Assembly: GCA_937891565.1 (NCBI GenBank)
Contig: CALAHA010000312.1
Coordinates: 1 to 6,019 of the forward strand
DNA length: 6,019 nucleotides
Direction: 5' to 3'
Source: an uncultured Ilumatobacter sp.
GTDB lineage: Bacteria > Actinomycetota > Acidimicrobiia > Acidimicrobiales > Ilumatobacteraceae
Shown here: piece after piece, positions 1-5,522 of the stretch
Layout of the letters: every line of letters starts with the position of its first letter
Numbering within the stretch: position 1 is the first letter of the stretch
Made by a program: the position numbers and the translations under genes
Notes under the pieces: model-generated
What the model was told of the DNA's origin: nothing
Seen by the model: the letters and a program-made list of their open reading frames with translations, nothing else
The model's database searches: none

Positions 1-443
1 CACGGATCCGCTCACTGGCCCAACACGACCAGCTTGTCGCCGGGCTCGACATCTATCCCATTTCGGTTACTGCTGTCGGCGGCGACCGCCCGGACTGGTC
101 GATACGCGAGTTGATCGACTTCTCGGTGGCCGAGATCGAGCGGTGGCACGATCGGTACGACCAGCCGTTCTGGATTGCCGAGACCTCGAACTTAACGTTG
201 CCGCTCGATCAGCAGGTCCTGTGGCTCAACGAGTTCAGTGACGGGTTGGCGCGACTGCGCGCCGACGGGCGGCCCGCCCGCGGACTGTGCTGGTATTCAC
301 GCGGTGACCAGTTCGACTGGCAGACCGCGTTGATCGAACCGACCGGAGCGGTGACCGAGGTCGGGTTGTTCGACACCGAGCGAGTCGCCCGGCCGGTGGC
401 AGCCCGATTCAAAGAACTCGCGAACGAAGGCCCACCGCACTAA
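1..443 (+). CDS. Glycoside hydrolase (TIM-barrel, clan GH-A-like), C-terminal part
   Basis: The reading frame is open from the left edge (first full codon at base 3) to TAA at 441-443, about 146 residues, so the N-terminus lies outside the window. Visible landmarks are GLDIYPISV near residue 15, QPFWIAETSNL near residues 54-64, and CWYSRGDQFDW near residue 110. In clan GH-A barrels a Glu at the end of strand beta-7 is the nucleophile; the Glu of WIAETS (codon 180-182) is the best candidate, and the aromatic CWYSRGDQFDW segment fits strand beta-8, which lines the sugar site. I infer a beta-glycosidase or cellulase-family-like hydrolase; the substrate cannot be read from this part. A TTG at 111 is an internal codon, not a start, because the sequence upstream of it reads as the same protein. 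The gene ends against the decayed minus-strand region, with no clear terminator hairpin. Confidence 0.75.
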   Translation, partial: RIRSLAQHDQLVAGLDIYPISVTAVGGDRPDWSIRELIDFSVAEIERWHDRYDQPFWIAETSNLTLPLDQQVLWLNEFSDGLARLRADGRPARGLCWYSRGDQFDWQTALIEPTGAVTEVGLFDTERVARPVAARFKELANEGPPH

Positions 444-1020
444 CGAAGTGTGTGGCACCAGCCAAAACGGAGGGTGTCAGCCCGGTTGGCGATCTGGCCG
501 TGTCAGCCGCCCTGGCGATGTTGAACATAAACCTCGGGAGCGGAACGTCGACGGACGTGCCGAGATGCGCGACAACGTGATGGACCGTCCCGCCTTTGCA
601 GAGCGTCGGCCCGTTGACCTGCTCCGCTGCCGCCTTCAAGACATCAGCGGCGGCCGACTCGTTGATCCAGGGGCCAACGCCGCTGAGCTTGTCGACGGTG
701 ATCCGTACGATGATCGCGCTGGGCGACTCGCGCATTGCGAGTGGGTGGCGTTTCAGGCTTATGTACTTCGCTGCGAGACGGTCCATCAACTCGGTGTTGG
801 GGCCAGGTTCAGGTGCGGCGTGCCCGCGAATGGCGAGGCGGGATTGGTCGCCACGTTCGTTCCTCTCGACTTCTTCGATCTCCAGAATGAGGCGGCTGTC
901 GCGACGAAGGTTTTGGCCGTAACGCTGTTGTCGTCGGTGCCGAAACGAATCTCGTCAACGTGCGCGATAACCCACACGACATCGTCTACGCGATCGCTGG
1001 GCTGCAGCCCGTCGCTGGTC
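409..1020 (-). pseudogene. PPOX-class (pyridoxamine-phosphate-oxidase-like) split-barrel oxidoreductase, frameshifted
   Basis: Read leftward, the frame ending near 921 gives VVWV, DEIRFGTDDNSVTAK; a different frame then gives NLRRDSRLILEIEEV, LAIRGHAAPEPGPNTELMDR, and finally VRITVDKLSGVGPW, ending near 667. This order (VVWV, RF-T, S-KA-NLRRD, ELMDRLA-KY, RI-V-VGPW) is that of actinobacterial PPOX-class F420- or flavin-dependent reductases, which use a split beta-barrel to bind the cofactor. The junction falls on the TTTT run at 911-914: one more T would restore AKNLRRD in a single frame. Upstream, the start region is in yet another frame, so at least one more indel is needed. After VGPW, where such proteins usually stop, the frame runs on for about 85 codons to TGA at 409-411 and overlaps the hydrolase tail. 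It is either a pseudogene or a gene with a base-calling indel. The long opposite-strand frame here is its antisense shadow. Confidence 0.6.
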
Positions 1021-1037
1021 GGAGTCGGTCGGAGTCG
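1018..1037. repeat. Perfect 10-bp tandem duplication
   Basis: GTCGGAGTCG occurs twice back to back (1018-1027 and 1028-1037). The unit length is not a multiple of three, so the duplication shifts the frame of the minus-strand PPOX remnant in which it lies. It looks like slippage in a decaying gene. Removing one copy does not by itself restore the reading frame from the ATG at 1174. Confidence 0.8.
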
Positions 1038-1267
1038 ACAACGCGTCGTTCCTGACTCGCAGTCATCCGGGCGGCGATACTGGTGTGATGAGCACGACGG
1101 TTGAGCGCGGCCGTCGCGTCATCGAGTAGCTCGTTCAGCTTGGCGCTGTACTCAATGAAGCGCGGGATGGTCATCGAACCGATTCGAAGTGGAGTTGGGG
1201 GTGATTCAGAGTCGAGCCTGAGTCGAGTCTGCGGGCTGTACAGGTCGAGCTTGCCGGAACGATGGGC
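1021..1267 (-). pseudogene. Unrecognised coding remnant upstream of the PPOX remnant
   Basis: On the minus strand one frame is open from just after a TAA at 1268-1270 down to TAG at 986-988. It reads SGKLDLYSPQTRLRL, then MTIPRFIEYSAKLNELLDDA, with fairly G/C-rich third positions. The only ATG in it (1172-1174) gives a 62-codon frame whose last part overlaps the PPOX remnant out of frame. No ribosome binding site precedes that ATG. The segment could be the displaced N-terminus of the PPOX gene or a piece of another lost gene. I recognise no domain, and it may be chance. Confidence 0.25.
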
Positions 1268-1287
1268 TTACTCCCTCAGTTGCGCTG

Positions 1288-1842
1288 TTAACGGCCGGCG
1301 ACGCAAATCGGATTGTCGCAGGCTTCGGCTCGGCATGGCCGCCGGGCACGGTGCCTGCGGGTGCGCTCGTTCGTGAAACCTTCGATGCAACCCTTTTTTA
1401 CGCAGTTCTCGGACCCGCACGGGACGCCAGCGAGGTGGCGCTTTTCCTCTCGACGGCGAGCCCGCGCGGGATCATCCGGCGGTTCAATCGCTTGCGGGGC
1501 TTCGGCACGCGGCTCAACAGGCGGCGGCGATGCAGGGGCGGCGTTTCGAGCTGCAACGCAGACTTCGAGCACACAGCTCGTCCGGCCGCACGGCTGGCCT
1601 TTTTCGTGGAGCAGCGCTTGGGCCTCGGTCTTGCGTTGCTTCTTCTTCAGGCTGCGGACCTCGCGAAGTGGTGCACACACTGCGCAGCCGCGTTCCTTGC
1701 AGATGCGGTTGCGCTCGTGGGCGAGCTCCTGCTGCTCCTCTTTCGAGAGCTGCGGTTCGGTCTTGTCTACCCAATCGCTTGCGTCTTTCCAGCGGCGCGG
1801 CTGTTGGAGGTCTGGCGTTTGAAAGTCTGGAGAATCGCCCAT
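1288..1842 (-). CDS. Cys/His-repeat protein with four HCCC motifs, putative zinc- and nucleic-acid-binding
   Basis: Intact 184-residue frame from ATG at 1840-1842 to TAA at 1288-1290. It holds four similar motifs: H42-x5-C48-x4-C53-x2-C56; H79-x5-C85-x4-C90-x4-C95; H136-x5-C142-x4-C147-x4-C152; H164-x5-C170-x4-C175-x4-C180. A Pro precedes the first Cys in the last three, and PCG occurs in motifs 2 and 3. Each unit follows a Lys/Arg-rich, probably helical stretch (LKKKQRK near 65-71, RARRREEKR near 127-135, ERTRRHRARR near 159-168). A Pro/Ala/Glu-rich linker (about 101-127) separates the fingers into two pairs. There is no signal peptide or membrane segment, so it should be cytoplasmic. One His and three Cys per unit suggest a metal-binding finger, and the basic flanks suggest nucleic acid binding; both are inference. 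In-frame sequence upstream of the ATG has no better start, and the Shine-Dalgarno is weak. I do not recognise a named family. Confidence 0.75.
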   Translation of the reverse strand: MGDSPDFQTPDLQQPRRWKDASDWVDKTEPQLSKEEQQELAHERNRICKERGCAVCAPLREVRSLKKKQRKTEAQALLHEKGQPCGRTSCVLEVCVAARNAAPASPPPVEPRAEAPQAIEPPDDPARARRREEKRHLAGVPCGSENCVKKGCIEGFTNERTRRHRARRPCRAEACDNPICVAGR

Positions 1843-2025
1843 CGTGGGCCCAAGTATCGCCGCTTTCAGACGAAGTCGCGGCGTTCCCTCTCTGAACCGA
1901 AGGTCCGAGGCACTCTGCTCCAGGGTTCACCGGCACGACTTGAGCCCGACGTGAGGACTTTCTTCACAAATTTTTTCAGGAGTGTCAGGGGCCCGTCCCG
2001 AACCGTTCCCCGAGCGATCGACTAA
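1843..2025. other. Divergent intergenic region with an A/T tract
   Basis: This space separates the minus-strand Cys/His-repeat gene from the plus-strand broken gene, so it should hold the promoter of the first and the former promoter of the second. An A/T-rich stretch at 1959-1977, with a six-T run at 1971-1976, stands out in otherwise G/C-rich DNA, followed by AGGAG just before a GTG at 1982. That GTG opens a frame beginning MSGARPEPFPERSTK, which may be the lost N-terminus of the broken gene in another frame. I see no convincing -35/-10 pair. Confidence 0.3.
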
Positions 2026-2570
2026 GTCGAACGCGTTGCGGATTCTCGTGACCGCAGCAAGCCTCGGTGGCAGGTCGTCAACTTCCCGGTCTTCCCATGG
2101 CGCACCGCCGACTGGAACAGCAGCGCATTCCAGCTCGACACCGCCGTCTTGCAAGAGTTCGTGCTCGAACCAATCGTGGCAACCGGAGCGAAATGGGCAT
2201 TCGGCTTTGGCAAGGACTGGCGGGAACTGATCGAAGCGCTCGACCTTCCAATCCTCGACCACCTCGGCGACGGCGGACCTCCGTACCCGACTCAGGTCGA
2301 TCATCGCCGCTGGCGAGGGCGTTGACCTCACCGCTCGCGACGAGATCGCCGTCTCGGTCCGAGCAGAGTGGGCCGACTTCGCAATGGAAGCCTCGTCCGT
2401 CACATAGGTGTCGCCCGAGACGAACGGAGCGCACAGGCTGCCGCTTCCGACCGCAGCTGCCGTCCAGCCCAAGACGGTCAAGAAGGAACCCAAGCCGCGC
2501 CACCCGCCGCGGTGACTGCTTCAACATCCTCAACCCCGACGGCACCTGCCCGATGGAATGCGGCACTTGA
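2026..2570 (+). pseudogene. Broken gene of unknown function with Cys-rich C-terminal tail
   Basis: Four consecutive segments read as good protein, but in changing frames. After TAA at 2023-2025 the first frame gives WQVVNFPVFPWRTADW, LQEFVLEPIVATGAKWAF, GKDWRELIEALDLPILDHL, and ends with TGA at 2323-2325. The second frame takes over between about 2280 and 2320 with IIAAGEGVDLTARDEIAV and stops at TAG 2405-2407. The same frame continues as a Pro/Lys-rich linker (AAAVQPKTVKKEPKPRHPP) to TGA at 2513-2515. The third frame then gives DCFNILNPDGTCPMECGT to TGA at 2568-2570, a C-x9-C-x3-C tail that could bind metal. No usable start codon lies near the beginning of the first segment. Third positions are mostly G/C in each segment, so decay looks recent, or the assembly has indels. 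The aromatic-rich first domain is unrecognised. The segments could also come from more than one gene. Confidence 0.45.
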
Positions 2571-2606
2571 GCACCCGGCTGGTCAGGACAACGGTTTCCC
2601 GGCATG

Positions 2607-2630
2607 TCATAAGCGATAAATGAAATAGCT
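2607..2630 (+). promoter_or_regulatory. A/T-rich patch upstream of the decarboxylase
   Basis: This stretch contains GATAAATGAAATAG and is the most A/T-rich DNA between the broken gene and the decarboxylase. It could be an upstream promoter or activator element, but no -35 partner is clear and its only support is base composition and position. Confidence 0.2.
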
Positions 2631-2687
2631 CCGGAAACTTCTTCTCGACGCATCAGGTTTCACCTCGAACCAAGCCCAGCAATGCTC

Positions 2688-2693
2688 TACCGT
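2688..2693 (+). promoter_or_regulatory. -10-like hexamer (TACCGT) for a leaderless decarboxylase mRNA
   Basis: TACCGT fits the actinobacterial TANNNT -10 pattern and ends exactly six bases before the ATG at 2700. That is the -12 to -7 position expected if transcription begins on the A of the ATG. No Shine-Dalgarno precedes either candidate ATG (2682 or 2700). This spacing is the reason for choosing 2700 as the start. Confidence 0.4.
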
Positions 2694-2699
2694 GACGTC

Positions 2700-3473
2700 A
2701 TGCACGACAGTGTTCTCCGACGTCTCCGGGAAACCTTCCACGAGAGGTTCGATCGCCCCGGCGTGGTCGAGCAGGCCCGCAGTGCGGGCCAACTCTTCGC
2801 AGGTAACTACTCGCCCGCTGCAACCGTCCACCAGGGGTTCGGCGGCAGCCTGATCGGAATCGGCGTGATGCACGACCTCGACGGAGAGATCGTGAGTGTG
2901 GGCGGGACCACCTGGCGCGTACCGGTCGATGGAACTCCCGTGCGAGTCGGCGACAACGAGACGATTGCGTTCGGTGTCGCAGCACACGGCGGACGACGAC
3001 ACCGGGTGGCGGTTCCCGCAGGACTCGATGTCGACGGCACCCTCGGTGCAGTCGACGCCTACCTGGAGCGCCACCACATCGAACATGAGCAGGTTGTCTG
3101 TGCGCTCCGGGTCGAGGGGACCTTCCGCGACGTGGTTCTGAGGACCGTCGCCCCTCCCAGATACGAAGGCGAAACCCTCGGCGAGATCATCGATGACGAG
3201 GTGCGGTTCAGATTCGACTCGTGGGCAGGAGTCATGATCGGCTTCCGGTTCCCAGATGTCAGCAGCGGTGACACCATCCCGGGTTTACACCTCCACGGCA
3301 TCTCGGATGACCGCGCATCGGGAGGACACCTCCGAAACATGGTGACTGCCGATGTCGTGATGGACCTCTGGGTAGATGAACTCCACGGCCTTCGCGACTC
3401 GGCGAAGACCACCACATCCGAGTCCGACGGCAATGTCGACTTCGCTCGCTACGAGGGCCCCGTCACCGAGTGA
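2700..3473 (+). CDS. budA: Alpha-acetolactate decarboxylase
   Basis: Cytoplasmic enzyme converting 2-acetolactate to acetoin and CO2; it drains the branched-chain amino-acid intermediate toward acetoin/butanediol. From ATG 2700 it has 257 residues, the usual family length. Landmarks are DLDGEIVSV with E63, ALRVEGTF, VLRTVAPP with R148, IPGLHLHGISDDRASGGHL with H197, H199 and H210, and E252 near the end. As I recall the Brevibacillus structure, zinc is held by H194, H196 and H207, with E65, R145 and E253 at the active site; all have close counterparts, so the enzyme should be active. LHLHGISDD differs slightly from the commoner HLHFLSDD form. An alternative ATG at 2682 would add six residues, but lacks a ribosome binding site and contains the -10-like hexamer. 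No acetolactate synthase or butanediol dehydrogenase lies in the window, so the pathway context is missing. The downstream kinases may share its transcript. Confidence 0.92.
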   Translation: MHDSVLRRLRETFHERFDRPGVVEQARSAGQLFAGNYSPAATVHQGFGGSLIGIGVMHDLDGEIVSVGGTTWRVPVDGTPVRVGDNETIAFGVAAHGGRRHRVAVPAGLDVDGTLGAVDAYLERHHIEHEQVVCALRVEGTFRDVVLRTVAPPRYEGETLGEIIDDEVRFRFDSWAGVMIGFRFPDVSSGDTIPGLHLHGISDDRASGGHLRNMVTADVVMDLWVDELHGLRDSAKTTTSESDGNVDFARYEGPVTE

Positions 3474-3583
3474 GTAATCGACGTCGCTCGTCTGCGGCTT
3501 CTCAAGCAACAGCAGCGCCAGGATCTTCTGGAGACGGACTCTTCAGAAACCAAAAACGCTCGAGATATGCGACAATCACCTGA
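3470..3583 (+). CDS. Possible 37-residue linking ORF
   Basis: A GTG at 3470-3472 overlaps the decarboxylase stop (GTGA), and the frame ends with TGA at 3581-3583, whose last base is the A of the next gene's ATG (TGATG). The product would start MSNRRRSSAASQATAAPGSS and end NQKRSRYATIT: basic and Ser/Ala-rich, with no recognised domain. GAGGG at 3453-3457 lies about 12 bases before the GTG. Exact junctions at both ends argue for a translational relay between decarboxylase and kinase, but composition is unremarkable and another frame here is also open, so chance is quite possible. Confidence 0.3.
   Translation: MSNRRRSSAASQATAAPGSSGDGLFRNQKRSRYATIT
3571..3576 (+). promoter_or_regulatory. -10-like hexamer (GACAAT) before the first kinase
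   Basis: GACAAT differs from TATAAT by two bases and ends six bases before the ATG at 3583, the same geometry as the hexamer before the decarboxylase. It would allow an independent leaderless transcript of the kinase pair. No -35 box is apparent, and the hexamer also lies inside the possible linking ORF. Confidence 0.35.
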
Positions 3584-4548
3584 TGCGGATCACGGAACCA
3601 GCCGCCTCAATTGACGGTGACCGCGTCAGCACAGCGTTCGAACAGTGGTTGAGTGCTTCAGGATTCTCGCCCGAAGCCCGCGTCGTCGATTTCAGGACAC
3701 CGCAATCAACGGGAAGCGGAGACATCATCTGGTTTGTCACCGTGGAGACCGCCAACACGAATGCGGGTATCTCTCGCAGTGAATGGGTACTCCGACTGAC
3801 TCGGAAAAGCAGCGGCCTTCGTTCCCCGAGTCTGGCTGTTGAAACAATGTCGGCGCTCGCAGGCCTGATCGAGGTTCCTCGCGTGCTCGCCATTGAGTCC
3901 GACCCCACTCACCTCGGATCGGAGTTTGTCGTGACCGAAAAACTTCGGGGCCAAGTCGCTCCCGACCATCCTCCCTACACGTTCCACGGCTGGCTGCGGG
4001 ATTCCCCGGTGGAGGAACAGGAGTCAATCTGGTGGAGCGCCATCGAGCAGATCTCTCGTCTTCATCGTCTTGACATTCGTACGCCTCGATTTGCGTATCT
4101 GTTCGACGGTCGCGCCGCGGTCGGTTGCGATGACGCGCTGTCCCGACTGGCACCGCTCGCTGCCGACCTCCCCGATGGCATCCGCAGAAAGAAGATCCGT
4201 CAACTCCTAACGGAGTTGACGGACCGCCTTCCAGAAGCACCGACTCGGCATTGGCTGAGTTGGGGCGACTGCCGACTGCCCAACATGGTGGTTGAGGGAG
4301 ACTCCGTCGTGGGGTTGCTCGATTTCGAAGATGTCGGCGTCGCCGACCCGATGTCGGACCTCGCAACCTGGCTGCTGCAGGACGAGTGGTATTCACAGGG
4401 GCTGGGGCTGCCAAGGCTCCCCGGGTTCCCATCTCATGCCGAAACGATCGAACGGTACGCCGAGCTCTCGGGCCACGAAATCCGGGACCTTGAGTGGTGG
4501 CGCAAGTTCACGATCTTGCGCTTTTCGCTGACGCGGCCCCTGCGATGA
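3583..4548 (+). CDS. Phosphotransferase of aminoglycoside-phosphotransferase (APH/choline-kinase) fold, copy 1
   Basis: A 321-residue soluble kinase-like protein. The N-lobe has GSGDIIWFVTVE near 44-55 (nucleotide-loop region), EWVLRL at 67-72 with R71 where kinases usually have the ATP-binding Lys, and E87 in LAVETMSAL as the helix-C Glu candidate. A middle segment reads DHPPYTFHGWL (128-138). The catalytic loop is SWGDCRLPNM: D229 is the catalytic Asp, N234 the metal ligand, and W227 stands where most APH proteins have His (HGD). LLDFEDVG places D247 and E249 at the metal-binding DFE, followed by ADPMSDLA. The C-terminal region has QGLGLPRLPGFPS. Family members phosphorylate hydroxyls of small molecules; nothing in the sequence fixes the substrate and I do not infer antibiotic resistance. 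The start at 3583 is supported by the GACAAT spacing and lack of a better site. The stop overlaps the next gene's ATG. Confidence 0.85.
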   Translation: MRITEPAASIDGDRVSTAFEQWLSASGFSPEARVVDFRTPQSTGSGDIIWFVTVETANTNAGISRSEWVLRLTRKSSGLRSPSLAVETMSALAGLIEVPRVLAIESDPTHLGSEFVVTEKLRGQVAPDHPPYTFHGWLRDSPVEEQESIWWSAIEQISRLHRLDIRTPRFAYLFDGRAAVGCDDALSRLAPLAADLPDGIRRKKIRQLLTELTDRLPEAPTRHWLSWGDCRLPNMVVEGDSVVGLLDFEDVGVADPMSDLATWLLQDEWYSQGLGLPRLPGFPSHAETIERYAELSGHEIRDLEWWRKFTILRFSLTRPLR

Positions 4549-5522
4549 CGCAACGTGGACGGCCGACTGATGGTGTGGACCCATCCGTTGTCAAACACCA
4601 ACTGGAGCGGTGGCTGATTGAGGTTCTCGATCTCGACGCAGAAATCCAGGCGCTCTCCGTTCCCGCCTGGTCGGGACACGGAGATCAGAACTGGTTCGTG
4701 TCCGTGCGTGACAGGGCCGAAGTGGCCGCGCCGGTACGGGAGTGGGTTCTTCGGATAGAGAATCCAACCTCAGTCGATCTCGGAGTTGATTTCGGTCTTC
4801 CCTTTGAGGTGTTCTCAGCACTGTCGAACTTCAGCGACGTCCCTGTGCCGCGATCGGTCGCCCTTGAGTTGTCATTGGAGTACTTTGGTGCACCGTTCTT
4901 CATCACCGAGCGGGTTCGTGGCCGAGAAGTTACGGATCACCCTCCGTATGCGTTCGCGGGTTGGTTATGGGAGGCGTCAGTTGAGGAGCAGCGTCGAGTT
5001 GCAAACTCGGTAATTGACACCGTTGCCAATCTGCATCTCGTCGATGTACGGCAAGCGTCGTTCGCCTTTCTGCAAGACGGTCGAACCACGATTGGGACCG
5101 ACTCCGCACTCGCCAGATGGCGTTTGCTGCTCGATAGGTGCGACGACGGTCGAGCAGCCGAGGCGGCCCGATCGATGTGGCCACGGCTTCTCGATGGTCG
5201 CCGAGACGATCCCCCATCCCGGTCGATCTGCTGGGGCGAGGCTCGACTTGCCAACATCATCTTCACCGACTGCACGGTGGCCGCCCTCCTCGACTTCGAG
5301 GACGTGAAGTTGGGCGCTCCTGAAGCTGACGTCGGCTCGCTGCTCTTCCGAGACGAAATGATGACTCAGGGTCTGGGACTTCAGCCGGTCCCCGGCTTCC
5401 CCTCCGAAGGCGAGACCTTGGAGCGATTCGGCTCGCTACTCGGCAGAGACCTTGAGAACATCCAATGGTGGAAGGACTTTGCGCAGTTCCGCTACCTGGT
5501 GAAACGGGCATTGCGCGCCTAG
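4545..5522 (+). CDS. Phosphotransferase of APH fold, copy 2, with altered catalytic Asp
   Basis: A 325-residue paralogue of the preceding gene, begun at ATG 4545 because that ATG sits in an ATGA overlap with the upstream stop, the usual mark of coupled translation; a GTG at 4494 in the same frame lies inside the neighbour and is less likely. Shared blocks are SGHGDQNWFVSV (43-54), EWVLRI (66-71), DHPPYAFAGWL (131-141), VEEQ (146-149), LLDFEDV (248-254), QGLGL (275-279) and PGFPS (283-287). The catalytic loop reads ICWGEARLANI: E232 replaces the Asp that is D229 in copy 1, while N237 and D250 are kept. In this fold the Asp is the catalytic base, so Glu may mean low activity or a regulatory role, though I cannot exclude that WGE is normal in this branch. 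The substrate is unknown. The TAG stop overlaps that of the convergent methyltransferase. Confidence 0.85.
   Translation: MTQRGRPTDGVDPSVVKHQLERWLIEVLDLDAEIQALSVPAWSGHGDQNWFVSVRDRAEVAAPVREWVLRIENPTSVDLGVDFGLPFEVFSALSNFSDVPVPRSVALELSLEYFGAPFFITERVRGREVTDHPPYAFAGWLWEASVEEQRRVANSVIDTVANLHLVDVRQASFAFLQDGRTTIGTDSALARWRLLLDRCDDGRAAEAARSMWPRLLDGRRDDPPSRSICWGEARLANIIFTDCTVAALLDFEDVKLGAPEADVGSLLFRDEMMTQGLGLQPVPGFPSEGETLERFGSLLGRDLENIQWWKDFAQFRYLVKRALRA
5519..5522. other. CTAG palindrome serving as stop for two convergent genes
   Basis: The plus-strand kinase ends with TAG at 5520-5522, and the minus-strand methyltransferase ends with TAG formed by the complement of 5519-5521. The genes therefore overlap tail to tail by four bases, with no room for a terminator between them; either transcript must run into the other gene. 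Confidence 0.85.

Noticed and set aside
726..742. Inverted repeat ACTCGC-GCATT-GCGAGT
   Set aside because: Short stem inside the PPOX remnant coding region, with no T tract; expected by chance in G/C-rich DNA.
448..1104. Plus-strand 218-codon open frame (start GTG)
   Set aside because: It is antisense to the PPOX remnant, whose motifs are recognisable on the other strand; its own third positions are mixed and it shows no known motif.
1209..1227. GAGTCGAG twice at an 11-bp period, possible operator
   Set aside because: Only two copies, in a segment with no assigned promoter; too little to call a binding site.
1351..2025. Plus-strand 224-codon open frame opposite the Cys/His-repeat gene
   Set aside because: The minus-strand gene has a regular four-fold Cys/His pattern that cannot be chance; this frame is a high-GC shadow that runs on into the intergenic region.
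1927..2493. Minus-strand 188-codon frame starting MGSFLTVLGWTAAAVGSG, looking like a signal peptide
   Set aside because: It lies antisense to the broken plus-strand gene, where the coding-like third-position bias is on the plus strand; the signal-like start is a Val/Ala-rich artefact of high GC.
2078..2653. Minus-strand 191-codon frame
   Set aside because: Arg/Ser/Gly-rich composition typical of a shadow frame, with no motif and overlapping the same plus-strand coding remnants.
3583..5522. Aminoglycoside resistance genes
   Set aside because: The APH fold is shared by many kinases of other small molecules, and no resistance-specific features are visible.
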